Assembly (NCBI RefSeq): GCF_035918155.1
Contig: NZ_CP109327.1
Location: 6,138,001-6,202,000, forward strand
Direction: 5' to 3'
Length of the DNA stretch: 64,000 bases
DNA from: Streptomyces sp. NBC_01591
Lineage (GTDB): Bacteria; Actinomycetota; Actinomycetes; Streptomycetales; Streptomycetaceae
Shown: positions 19,138-29,433 of the stretch, piece after piece
How the letters are laid out: every line of letters begins with the position of its first letter
How positions within the stretch are numbered: position 1 is the first letter of the stretch
Position numbers and translations under genes: made by a program
The notes under the pieces: generated by a model
The model's input: the letters and a program-made list of their open reading frames with translations, nothing else
Told to the model about the DNA's origin: nothing
Databases searched by the model: none

Positions 19138-19310
19138 GACACGCTCCAGGAAACATGGCGTTCACACGGCTGCTCCTGCTCAGAATCGGCCGTGTCCCCA
19201 CCTCGGCACAATGTGCAGGTGCCCACCATGCGTAACGCTCACCTGGGCAGCGGCCACTCGGAGCGGTACGCGACAAGGCATCCGCATAACGGGGGCGTTA
19301 ATCTTCGGGC

Positions 19311-20606
19311 ATGGCGCAGAATCCGGGTGCCCGAGCCCCCCGCACCGACGGCCACCGCCCCGACGACGACGGCGAGTTGCGCCGCGCGCTGGCCGTCGCC
19401 CTCCTGCCGGGGATCGACGAACTGACCCGGCGGGTCGTCGACGACATCCACGCGCACAGCGGTACGTATGCCTCCGGCTCGCCCGTCAGCCGGGACGACC
19501 TGTGGGGGATCTGCCGCGACAACCTGGTGCGTGCGCTGGAGGACTTCGGCGGGCTGCCGTCCAGTGAGGGCGACGGCGAGCACGCGGCGCGCGAGACGGG
19601 GCGACGGCGGGCGGAGCAGGACGTACCGCTGGACACCGTGCTCCAGGCCTACCGGCGCGGTGGCCGGGTGATGTGGCAGATGATGGCCGAGCATCTGCGG
19701 GCGACGCGCGGGACACCGGACGCCGTGGGGCCGGTCTCGGGCGACCGGGACACCGAGCTCGACATGGCGGGCGCCGTGTGGGAGACCATCGACCGCTACT
19801 CGCTGGTGATGGCGGAGTCGTACCGGCTGACCCAGCTGGAGATGCAGGGCAGGCAGGACACCCGCCGCGTCGCCCTCTTCGAGGCCCTGCTCGACGGGCG
19901 CGGCGACGATCCGGCGGTCGCGGCGGCGGCCTCCGCGGCGCTGGGCGTGCCGGTCCACGACCGGTACGTCATCGTCGTCGCCGCCCAGGACCCGGCCGCA
20001 CCGCCCAACCCGGCACCCGTCCTCGACGACCACGGCATCTGGTCCTTCTGGCGCCCCAGGTCGGGCCGGTACGCGGGAATCGTGCGGCTGGCCGCGGGGG
20101 AGTCCGGTGTCCTGCTCGACCTGTTGCGGCACCACACCGGTGCCACCGCGGGCGTGTCACCGGAGTTCGACCGGCTCGCCCAGGCGGGCAGGGCCCTGCG
20201 GCTGGCCGAGCAGGCGCTGCGCACGCTGCCCGCCGGGAGCGGCGAGGCGGCGGCCTTCGACGACCGGCTCGCGGAGGTGCTCCTCGTCGGCCGGCCGGAG
20301 ATCGCCGAGCGCATCGTCACCACACAGCTGGGCGGCGTCCTGGACACGGCGGCCGAACGCGACGTACTGCTGGGCACCCTCCGGGTCTGGCTCGACCACG
20401 GCTGCTCGGCGGCGCGGGCGGCCGAGCTGCTCTACTGCCACCGCAACACGGTCCTCAACCGGATCGGCCGGATCGCCGAACTCACCGGCCGTTCCGCGGA
20501 GTCGGGCGAGGTGCGGCTGGGGTGGGCGCTGGCCCTGCGGGCGCTGCCGCTGATGGGCGCCGACGACGAACGGGCGCCGATGGACGGTGACTTGGGCCGG
20601 GCCTGA
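19311..20606 (+). CDS. PucR-family transcriptional regulator
   Basis: 431 aa. The N-terminal RsbRD-like helical sensor region (about 20-160) is followed by a GGDEF-like central region and the C-terminal PucR helix-turn-helix (about 340-400), with LRVWLDHGCSAARAAELLYCHRNTVLNR split over two helices. No clear ribosome site precedes the ATG at 19311. It is divergent from the acyl-CoA ligase and probably regulates it and itself; ligand unknown. A hairpin follows the stop. Confidence 0.87.
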   Translation: MAQNPGARAPRTDGHRPDDDGELRRALAVALLPGIDELTRRVVDDIHAHSGTYASGSPVSRDDLWGICRDNLVRALEDFGGLPSSEGDGEHAARETGRRRAEQDVPLDTVLQAYRRGGRVMWQMMAEHLRATRGTPDAVGPVSGDRDTELDMAGAVWETIDRYSLVMAESYRLTQLEMQGRQDTRRVALFEALLDGRGDDPAVAAAASAALGVPVHDRYVIVVAAQDPAAPPNPAPVLDDHGIWSFWRPRSGRYAGIVRLAAGESGVLLDLLRHHTGATAGVSPEFDRLAQAGRALRLAEQALRTLPAGSGEAAAFDDRLAEVLLVGRPEIAERIVTTQLGGVLDTAAERDVLLGTLRVWLDHGCSAARAAELLYCHRNTVLNRIGRIAELTGRSAESGEVRLGWALALRALPLMGADDERAPMDGDLGRA

Positions 20607-20627
20607 CCGTGCGGGCGGCCGCGCGGG

Positions 20628-20654
20628 ACCGGAGGCCGTTGCCGGGCCTCCGGT
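20628..20654 (+). terminator. Hairpin terminator after the PucR regulator
   Basis: Perfect 10-bp arms (20628-20637 ACCGGAGGCC and 20645-20654) with a short loop, 21 bp after the regulator stop. It may also serve the convergent terpene synthase gene. Confidence 0.75.
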
Positions 20655-20684
20655 CGTCGGCTCCCGCGCCGTGCCGACGACGGG

Positions 20685-22147
<1,463 letters not shown>

Positions 22148-22177
22148 GGCCCCGTACCGGATACCCGGTACGGGGCC
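22148..22177 (-). terminator. Terminator of the T7SS operon
   Basis: Perfect 13-bp arms (GGCCCCGTACCGG at 22148-22160 and its complement at 22165-22177) with a 4-base loop, 17 bp downstream of the last minus-strand T7SS gene. Confidence 0.85.
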
Positions 22178-22194
22178 GCACGGTGTCGTCTCGC

Positions 22195-23613
22195 TCAGGC
22201 GCCCTTCAGATGCCGCATCAGCCGCTCGAAGTCCTGCCAGCCGGACAGGTCCGACGGGTCACCCGGCAGCGGGTAGTACAGCGCCGGACGGGACCTCGGG
22301 CCGAGCTGGACCGGCGGCTCGGCAAGCGGGGTGCGCCGGGCGCGGTCGCCGGGCATCTCGCGCACCTCCTCCGCGCCGAGCACGAAGGCCAGCGGGACCC
22401 CAGGCCCCTCGAAGCGCGGCGGCACCGCCAAGTCGCGGCGGGCCTTGCGGAGTTGGACCAGCATCGACTGCAGGTGATGACGGGTGGCGAGCACCTCGGC
22501 CACCCGGGGCAGGGCGTCCAGCGGGGGTTCCTCGCCGGGGCCGTAACCGAACGCCAGCGTGACGTCCTCCTCCACCCCCGCCTTCGTACGGCTGATGCGG
22601 ACCGTGGCCAGGCCCGGCCGGTCCGGGCTGCCGACCACCACGAGCCAGGTCGGCGCGGGCGCCCGGTCGAAGGCGACATCGGTCAGCCGGCGCAGCGACC
22701 ACGGCAGGTTGGCGGGCTCGGCGGTGCCCCACCCCGCCGGAGCCTGCCCCGTCAGCTCCTGCCACACCGACTCCAGGGCCCCGCCCAGCACCAGCCGGTC
22801 GTCCGCCGGGTGGACCGTGCGGAACGAGATCGCCAGCTGACGCTCACCGGTGTTCGCGACCTCCTGGTAGGAGGCGGCCACCGGGGTGCGCGGGTCCTCG
22901 GGGGTGGCGTCGGCCGCCTCGACCGTCGCGAACATGCCGTTCTGCCAGCGCAGTACGGCACCGGACAGGCCGTCGTAGTAGCCGTCCTTCTCGTCCTGCA
23001 CCACCCAGCGCGACGGCCAGCCGCTCAGGCTGTTGCGTACCGCGGGGGAGAGCGTGGCACCCGGCGACGTGACGATCTGGAGCCCCAGCTCGGCATTGGC
23101 CGCGGCCCGGAACGCGTCCGAGAGCCAGGCCGTCATGGCGATCACCGGACGGTCCTGGATGATGACGGCCACCTTGTCGGTGAGTGCGTCGACGGCGGGC
23201 TGCGCGGCGGCGGGCGTGGGCGCGACGCTCACGCCCTCGGTCTTCACCACCGCGAGGGAACGCGCGGCCTCGGGTGGCCAGGCGGAGCCCCCGGCCAGCG
23301 TGGCGATCCGGGCGGCGAAGGTGCCCGCGAGCAGTTCGGCCTCCTCGACACCGGTGGTGGCACGGGCCTCCGTCCACCAGAACGGGACCGGGGGCGCGGT
23401 GGCCCCGAGTAGCCGCTCGGCCTCGCCCGCGACCTGCACCAGCAGCGGCGCCTCGATGGAGACGAGCGGCCGGCCCTGATCGTCGCAGAGCTGCACGACG
23501 GCATCCTCGCCCGCCGTCCCCACCAGTTTGTCCGGGCCGCCCGCGAGCAGAGCCGCGAGCACGGTCAACGGGTCGGGCATGCGCGGGGTGAGGGCGATGA
23601 CGTCCTTGGTCAT
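22195..23613 (-). CDS. T7SS-associated protein, DUF6177-like
   Basis: 472 aa, mostly globular and without signal peptide or membrane segment. I recognise it as the family usually found beside EccC in Streptomyces T7SS loci, annotated DUF6177. No catalytic motif is visible. It follows eccC by about 80 bp in the same direction and precedes the operon terminator. A cytosolic accessory or chaperone role is possible but unproven. Confidence 0.7.
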   Translation of the reverse strand: MTKDVIALTPRMPDPLTVLAALLAGGPDKLVGTAGEDAVVQLCDDQGRPLVSIEAPLLVQVAGEAERLLGATAPPVPFWWTEARATTGVEEAELLAGTFAARIATLAGGSAWPPEAARSLAVVKTEGVSVAPTPAAAQPAVDALTDKVAVIIQDRPVIAMTAWLSDAFRAAANAELGLQIVTSPGATLSPAVRNSLSGWPSRWVVQDEKDGYYDGLSGAVLRWQNGMFATVEAADATPEDPRTPVAASYQEVANTGERQLAISFRTVHPADDRLVLGGALESVWQELTGQAPAGWGTAEPANLPWSLRRLTDVAFDRAPAPTWLVVVGSPDRPGLATVRISRTKAGVEEDVTLAFGYGPGEEPPLDALPRVAEVLATRHHLQSMLVQLRKARRDLAVPPRFEGPGVPLAFVLGAEEVREMPGDRARRTPLAEPPVQLGPRSRPALYYPLPGDPSDLSGWQDFERLMRHLKGA

Positions 23614-23694
23614 GTGGTCGGCCGTTCCTTCTTCGTCCGGGTGCGGATGTGCGGTGGGGCGCGGCCCGCGTATGCGGGACCGCTCCCCGGCCCG

Positions 23695-26600
23695 TCACTC
23701 CGCGGTGTACACGGTCTGGATCAGACGGTTGGGCTGGCCCCTGCGGATGAACACACCGCGGCCCGGCGGCTGCTGGGCCGCGTACACGCCGGGGAACAGC
23801 TGGCCCTCGCTGCGGTCGCCCGCCATCAGGAGCGCCGAGGCCCCCGACTCGCGCAGCCCCAGCACCAGCGGGTCGTACATGCCTCGTGAGGCACCCGCGA
23901 CCCGGCGCGTCAGCACGAAGTGGAGCCCGATGTCGACGGCGGACGGGATGTACGGCAGGAACGGGTCGAGCGGCGACTGGCCGGCCGTGGTCAGTACGTC
24001 GTAGTCGTCGACGAGGATCACGATCCGCGGACCGCTGCCCCAGCTGCCGGGCTCCAGGTCCTCGGTGTCCGCCCGGTCGTCCGGCAGCCGCTTCTCCAGC
24101 TCGGTGGCGATACCGGCGGCCAGACCCGCACACATCTTGGGGTTGTACGCGTAACCGCCGCGGAACTCCTCGGGGATCGCACCGCGCAGACCGCGCCGCG
24201 GGTCCATGACGGCGAAGACCAGCTCCTCCTCGCCGTAGCGCTCGATCAGCCCACCGGCGACGGTCTTCAGCAGGTTCGTCTTGCCGCACTCGCTGTCGCC
24301 CATGATCAGCAGATGCTGGTCGTGGTGGAACAGGTCGAGCACGGCGGGCGCGAGCGCCGTCTGGTCCAGGCCGATCGGCACCCGCTTGGGCTCGGCGACC
24401 GGGCCCGGCAGCAGGTGCGGCTCCAGGATGTGCGGCAGGATCCGCACCGGCTGGGCGACCTCGCCGCTCCAGGTGGCGCGGACCGTGCGGGCCGTGTGCT
24501 CCAGGACGGCACCCAGGTCCGAGACGTCCGCGAGACCGTCCGTGCGCGGCAGCGCGACCTGCGCGAAGAGCTTGCCGTCGGTGAGGATGCGGCCCGGCTC
24601 GTCGGGCGACAGGGTCTGCGCGAGCTTGCGGTCGATGCTGGACTCGCTGGGGTCGTTCAGCCGCAGCTCGACCCGGGTGCCGAAGTTCGACTGGGTGGCG
24701 ATGCGTACGTCGTTCCAGCGGAGCATGCCCGCGACGACATGGATGCCGTAGCCGCCACCGCGCTTGAGGATGTCGACGACGGCGTCGTCCAGCTCGTCGA
24801 AGTCGTCGCGCAGCGCACCGAAACCGTCGATGATCAGCACGATCTCGGCCGAGGCCAACTGGGGCAGCCGGCCCGCCGAGTGCAGCGAACGCAGCTGCTC
24901 CACGGAGTCGATGTTGTGCTCGCGGAAGAGCTCCTCGCGGACCGCGAGCATGCCCCGCACCTCCTCGACGGTGCGACCCGCGCGCTCCCGGTCCGCACGG
25001 CCGGCGACCCCGCCGACGTGCGGCAGCCCCGACACGGCCTGGAGACCACCGCCGACCAGGTCGAGGCCGTAGACGCCGACCTCCTGCGGGGTATGGGTCA
25101 GCGAGATCGCCAGAGCGAGCGTGCGCAGCAGCGTCGTCTTGCCGGCCTGCGGACCACCGATGATCGCGGCGTGACCGCCCGCCACGGTGAGGTCCAGGTA
25201 CCACTGGCCCTGCCACTGCTTGGTCGGGTCGTCGAGCAGACCGAGCGGCACCTGGAGCGGACCGCGCCGCTTGGCGAGCTGCATCCCGCGCGGGCCCACG
25301 TCCAGCGGCCCCGCGACCTTGTCCAGGGCGACGGCGTCGGGCAGCGGCGGCAGCCAGATACGGCGCACCGGACCGGCCGCCTGCTGCAGCTGGTCGACGA
25401 TGACACCCATCTCGGTCGGCCCGGTCTCGCGGCGCCGCACCTTCGGCTCCTCGCCCGAACTCTCCGGCTCGGCCAGGGTGTTGAACGCCTCGTACTCCAG
25501 GGCGAGCGGACCGGCGTCCTCCTCCTGCGTACGCTGCACCGGGCCCCGGTACGCGCCCGAGACATAGCTCGCCTTGAAGCGCTCGTAGTGGCTGGTGTCG
25601 ACCTTCAGATAGCCGAAGCCGGGCAGCGGCGGCAGATGGAAGGCGTCCGTGGTGTCCAGGACCGTACGCGACTCGTCGGCGGAGAACGTACGCAGACCGA
25701 GCCGGTACGAGAGATAGGTGTCCAGGCCCTTGAGCTTGCCGCCCTCGATGCGCTGGCTGGACAGCAGCAGGTGCACACCGATGGAGCGGCCGATCCGGCC
25801 GATGGACAGGAACAGGTCGATGAAGTCCGGCTTCGCGGTGAGGAGTTCACCGAACTCGTCGATCACGACGAACAGATGCGGCAGCGGGTCCAGATCGGGC
25901 CGCCGGTCCGCGCGCAGCGCCGCGTAGTCACCGATGTCGGCGACATTGCCCGCGTCCTTGAGCACCTGCTGGCGGCGCTTGACCTCACCCGCGAGCGAGG
26001 CGTGCACCCGCTCGACGAGGCCCGCCTGGTTCTCCAGGTTGGTGATGACACCGGCCACGTGCGGCAGCTCCGCGAACGGGGCGAAGGTCGCACCACCCTT
26101 GTAGTCGACCAGGACCAGCGCGAGGTCCTCCGGCGGGTGCGTGGCCACCAGGGCGAGGACCAGGGTGCGCAGCAGCTCCGACTTGCCGGAACCGGTGGCG
26201 CCGACACACAGCCCGTGCGGCCCCATGCCCAGCTCGGAGGACTCCTTCAGGTCCAGGAGCACCGGCTGGTGGGAGTCGCTGATACCGATCGGCACCCGCA
26301 GGAAGGCGCGTTCGCCGCGCGGCGCCCACATGCGCGAGAGGTCGAGCTGCGCCACGTCGTCGATGCCGAGCAGGTCGGCGAAGTCGACGGGCCCGGACAG
26401 CGGGGCGTCCACGAGCGATTCGGCGGACAGCCGCATCGGAGCCAGCATCCGGGCCAGCCCCTCGGCGAACGGGATGCTGACCTCGTCCACGGTGCCGTGG
26501 GCGCTGATCGGTTCCTGCTCGCGCAGGTCCTCGATGACCACCCCGTCGCCGTCGACGGTGATCCGTACGCTGACGTGTCCCGGCTCCTGGACCCGGTGTT

Positions 26601-27666
26601 CGAGCAGGTGGAGCACGCTGACGCCCATCTCGCGCAGCCCGACCGCGTCGTCCGGACGCGGCAGGTCGACGGCGTCCTCGCCGTGCCCGTCGGTGACGAC
26701 GAGCAGCCGGGACGTCATGGACAGCGCGTCCTTCCCGGACAGACCGCGCCGCACCTCGGCCGCGTACGAGGCACGACGGCGCAGCTCCGGACCGATCTGG
26801 CGGGAGAGCTGGGGCGCGGACGGGGCGATCCGGCGGGCCGCGACAGGGCCGTCGAACTGCTCGGTGTCGAGCAGGTGCGGCAGCCACTTGGCCCACTCCC
26901 AGTCGGCCAGCCGGTCACCGGGCACGGCGAGCGCCATCGCGACGTCGTCGGGGGCGTGCGTGGCGGCGGTCTGGACGAGCACGGCGCGCGCGATGCGCAG
27001 ACAGTCCTCGCGGGGGCCGATGACACTGATGTTGCCGACCCGGTCGAGCGGGACGGTGAGCGGGAGTTCGGTGCCGGTACGGAAGCGGTCCATCAGCGCG
27101 GACGCCTCGTTGAGCATGAAGGTGTCGGGCGGCGAGAGGACGGACGAGCCCTGCTGGGCGACCGTCAGATCGCGTACCGGCATCTCACCCGTGCCGACGC
27201 GTACCCGCAGGAAGTCGCCGTCGAGCCGGCGCCGCTCCCAGACCCGGGCCGGGTCGCGCACTATGTCGTACAGGGCGTGCGGCGGCGGATTGAGGACATC
27301 GGCGCGCTCGGCCCGCCGACGCTCCTCGACGGACAGCTCCTCGCGCAGATCCTCCAGATAGGCGAGGTAGGCCTCGCGCTGGGTACGGCGGGTGCGCTGG
27401 GCCTTGCCGCGCTGCGAGAAGACCAGCGCCACGGAGCCGATGATGGTGACGACCAGGATGATCGCACCGAGCCCGGCGAACTGACTGTTGCGTACGACCG
27501 TCATCATCACGACGGAGGACATCACACCGGCGACGGGCAACAGCGACATCGCGATGTTGCCGGACTTGCCCTCGGGCAGGTTCGGCGGGGCCTCGATGGT
27601 GCGCGCCTCGGAGGCGGCCGGCGGCCGGGTGGTCCTGGCCGGGCGGTGGATCAGTCGGGTACTCAT
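23695..27666 (-). CDS. eccC: Type VII secretion ATPase EccC
   Basis: 1323 aa. Two N-terminal membrane helices (about 38-85; VVTIIGSVALVFS is part of the second) are followed by three FtsK/SpoIIIE-type ATPase domains. Their Walker A motifs are GATGSGKSELL (near 490), GGPQAGKTTLL (near 840) and GDSECGKTNLL (near 1125). Walker B regions include LVLVDYKGGATF, IVLIIDGFGAL and IVILVDDYDVL. It is the motor that recognises WXG100-type substrates and drives secretion through the T7SS pore. Upstream in the operon are a MinD-like gene and eccD, but a 181-bp palindromic element separates eccC from them. Confidence 0.95.
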   Translation of the reverse strand: MSTRLIHRPARTTRPPAASEARTIEAPPNLPEGKSGNIAMSLLPVAGVMSSVVMMTVVRNSQFAGLGAIILVVTIIGSVALVFSQRGKAQRTRRTQREAYLAYLEDLREELSVEERRRAERADVLNPPPHALYDIVRDPARVWERRRLDGDFLRVRVGTGEMPVRDLTVAQQGSSVLSPPDTFMLNEASALMDRFRTGTELPLTVPLDRVGNISVIGPREDCLRIARAVLVQTAATHAPDDVAMALAVPGDRLADWEWAKWLPHLLDTEQFDGPVAARRIAPSAPQLSRQIGPELRRRASYAAEVRRGLSGKDALSMTSRLLVVTDGHGEDAVDLPRPDDAVGLREMGVSVLHLLEHRVQEPGHVSVRITVDGDGVVIEDLREQEPISAHGTVDEVSIPFAEGLARMLAPMRLSAESLVDAPLSGPVDFADLLGIDDVAQLDLSRMWAPRGERAFLRVPIGISDSHQPVLLDLKESSELGMGPHGLCVGATGSGKSELLRTLVLALVATHPPEDLALVLVDYKGGATFAPFAELPHVAGVITNLENQAGLVERVHASLAGEVKRRQQVLKDAGNVADIGDYAALRADRRPDLDPLPHLFVVIDEFGELLTAKPDFIDLFLSIGRIGRSIGVHLLLSSQRIEGGKLKGLDTYLSYRLGLRTFSADESRTVLDTTDAFHLPPLPGFGYLKVDTSHYERFKASYVSGAYRGPVQRTQEEDAGPLALEYEAFNTLAEPESSGEEPKVRRRETGPTEMGVIVDQLQQAAGPVRRIWLPPLPDAVALDKVAGPLDVGPRGMQLAKRRGPLQVPLGLLDDPTKQWQGQWYLDLTVAGGHAAIIGGPQAGKTTLLRTLALAISLTHTPQEVGVYGLDLVGGGLQAVSGLPHVGGVAGRADRERAGRTVEEVRGMLAVREELFREHNIDSVEQLRSLHSAGRLPQLASAEIVLIIDGFGALRDDFDELDDAVVDILKRGGGYGIHVVAGMLRWNDVRIATQSNFGTRVELRLNDPSESSIDRKLAQTLSPDEPGRILTDGKLFAQVALPRTDGLADVSDLGAVLEHTARTVRATWSGEVAQPVRILPHILEPHLLPGPVAEPKRVPIGLDQTALAPAVLDLFHHDQHLLIMGDSECGKTNLLKTVAGGLIERYGEEELVFAVMDPRRGLRGAIPEEFRGGYAYNPKMCAGLAAGIATELEKRLPDDRADTEDLEPGSWGSGPRIVILVDDYDVLTTAGQSPLDPFLPYIPSAVDIGLHFVLTRRVAGASRGMYDPLVLGLRESGASALLMAGDRSEGQLFPGVYAAQQPPGRGVFIRRGQPNRLIQTVYTAE

Positions 27667-27690
27667 CGTCGTCCGTCACTCGGGGTCGGG

Positions 27691-27871
27691 CCAGGTCGTG
27701 TCCGCAGAGTCCCACCTGGCCCGCGACGCCTGGCACGCGCACTCGCCGCGTTGTCGGAGTCGTCCTCGTACGCCCAGTACGAGGACGATCCTCCGCCTTG
27801 CGATTGCACGCACCAGACGCCGCGGGCCACGCCCTGCGGGCGTACGACGGGACTCTGCGGACACGACCTGG
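27691..27871. repeat. Palindromic MITE-like element inside the T7SS operon
   Basis: The element begins and ends with perfect 23-bp terminal inverted repeats (27691-27713 and 27849-27871, outer half CCAGGTCGTGTCCGCAGAGT). Most of the interior is also an imperfect inverted repeat, and its centre is a perfect hairpin (27761-27787, arm CGTCCTCGTAC). It lies between eccC and the MinD-like gene. No coding capacity, transposase or clear target-site duplication is seen. The structure fits a miniature inverted-repeat element or a large RNA hairpin; it may reduce read-through from the upstream genes into eccC. Confidence 0.75.
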
Positions 27872-27904
27872 GCATCGGGATCAGTGGGTGCTGCCGATCG
27901 GTGA

Positions 27905-29380
27905 TCAGTGGTGCTGCTGGGAGAGCCGGAACACGTCCGCGGCGAGGCGGGTGGCGGCCTCCCTGGTCGCGTGCGCCAGGAGTTCGGTACGGATCTCGCC
28001 ACCGGCCGCCAGATGCCGGTCGTACGGCAGCACCTGGACACTCGCGCCGGTGGCCTTCAGCTTCTCCACGGCCTCGTCGAGGTCGAGTCCGGGGTGCGGC
28101 ACCAGTTCGCTGAGCACGACGACCGTGCCGGCGATCACCTGCCGGGGCAGCGACTGCATCCACGTCAGGACCGCGTACGTGCTGGTGACGCCCTCCAGCG
28201 TGGCGGGGGCGGCCAGCACCCGGGCCTGGGCGGCGGACAGCGCGACCCGGGCGACCTCGGCGGGCAGCGTCTCGCAGTCGACGACGGTGACGCCGAAGTA
28301 GCGGCGCAGCGACACCATGACCCGCTCGTACGCCCTGCTGTCCAGCATCGCGCCGATCTGGCCCTGACTGCCGGGCAGCAGCCAGGCGTTGCCGGGGAGC
28401 TGGACGAGATAGCCGGTGATGTCCAGCAGCGACATCTGCGGCTCGATGATGTCCGCCAGGTCACCGGTGGTCCAGCGCAGTGTCTCGGCACCGAGCCGCA
28501 GCGGCAGCGAGCCGAGCGCCGGGTCGGCCTCGACGAAGAGGACCGGGTCCTGGCGGTAGTGCGCGTACGTGGTGCCGAGCAGCGCGGCCACGGTCGACTT
28601 GCCCGCGCCGCCCCGGATGGAGGTGACGGCGATCTGCCGGCCGGTCGTCACCGGCTGCTGGAGCAGCTCGGCGGTGGCGGTGGTACGGGCGACCTCGCGC
28701 GCGGCCGACGAGGACACGCTCACCCGCAGGGCGCGCGCCGCCCGCGCGGTGAACGGCTCGCCGCGCCGCGCCTTGCGCCCGACGGCGGCCAGCTGCCGGT
28801 CCACCACGGGCCGGGAGTCGGGGGTGTGGTGGGGCCGGGTGCCCGGGGTGTACGCGGCCTGCGCCTGGGGCCGGTCCTGCTGCGGCTGCCCTACGGGGTG
28901 GGCGGCCACGGCCTGCTGTTCCTGGTAACCGGGGTACTGCTGCTGGGGCTGCTGCTGTTCCTGGTGGCCGGGGTACTGCTGCTGAGCCGGCTGCTGCTGT
29001 TCCTGGTAACCGGGGTACTGCTGTTGGGGCTGCGGCTGTCCCTGATAGTCGAGGTGCTGTTGGGGCTGCTGCTGTTCCTGATAGCCCGGGTACTGCTGGG
29101 GCTGCGGTTGTTCTTGTTGGTGGCCGGGGTACTGCTGCTGGGGCAGCTGAGGCTCCTGGTAGCCGGGGTACTGCTGCTGGGGTGTCCCGTAGGCGTGGGC
29201 GTTCTGCGCGGGAAGGCCGGGGCCCGGCACGGCGGCACCGTTCGGCTGACCGGCCTGATCGCCCTGGCCCTGCGCGGGGGCACCGTACTGCTGACCGCCG
29301 GGGCCCTGCCGGCCCTCCTGAGCGGAGCCGCCCCTCATGGCGCGCAGCACATCGCCCTGCCAGTTGTCTTCGTTCGGCAT
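27905..29380 (-). CDS. MinD/ParA-like T7SS ATPase with Gln/Pro/Tyr-rich repeat tail
   Basis: 491 aa from ATG 29380, with AGAAGGG five bases upstream. The N-terminal 190 residues are a disordered tail of repeats of the type QQQYPGYQEQQQPQ. The C-terminal half is a SIMIBI ATPase with a deviant Walker A IRGGAGKSTVAALLG (near 256) and the acidic VLFVEADPALGSLPLRLG. MinD-like proteins are common in actinobacterial T7SS loci, where they are thought to position or chaperone the machinery. It follows eccD by 53 bp and precedes eccC after the palindromic element. Confidence 0.88.
   Translation of the reverse strand: MPNEDNWQGDVLRAMRGGSAQEGRQGPGGQQYGAPAQGQGDQAGQPNGAAVPGPGLPAQNAHAYGTPQQQYPGYQEPQLPQQQYPGHQQEQPQPQQYPGYQEQQQPQQHLDYQGQPQPQQQYPGYQEQQQPAQQQYPGHQEQQQPQQQYPGYQEQQAVAAHPVGQPQQDRPQAQAAYTPGTRPHHTPDSRPVVDRQLAAVGRKARRGEPFTARAARALRVSVSSSAAREVARTTATAELLQQPVTTGRQIAVTSIRGGAGKSTVAALLGTTYAHYRQDPVLFVEADPALGSLPLRLGAETLRWTTGDLADIIEPQMSLLDITGYLVQLPGNAWLLPGSQGQIGAMLDSRAYERVMVSLRRYFGVTVVDCETLPAEVARVALSAAQARVLAAPATLEGVTSTYAVLTWMQSLPRQVIAGTVVVLSELVPHPGLDLDEAVEKLKATGASVQVLPYDRHLAAGGEIRTELLAHATREAATRLAADVFRLSQQHH
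28915..29183 (-). repeat. In-frame tandem repeats encoding YPGYQE(Q)n units
   Basis: About eight imperfect repeats of 30-45 bp within the MinD-like gene encode YPGYQE or YPGHQE separated by Gln/Pro runs. Codons vary between CAG and CAA, so the array is not freshly expanded. Length variation between strains is likely. Confidence 0.85.
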
Positions 29381-29433
29381 GTCTGCCCTTCTTTTTCGCC
29401 CTGCTGCCCCGCCCGGAGCACCTGCGCGTCGAC

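Noticed and set aside
23920..28113. A 1397-aa open frame on the plus strand opposite eccC
   Set aside because: It is the antisense shadow of eccC and the MinD-like gene, created by third-position G/C bias; composition and lack of domains do not support a protein.
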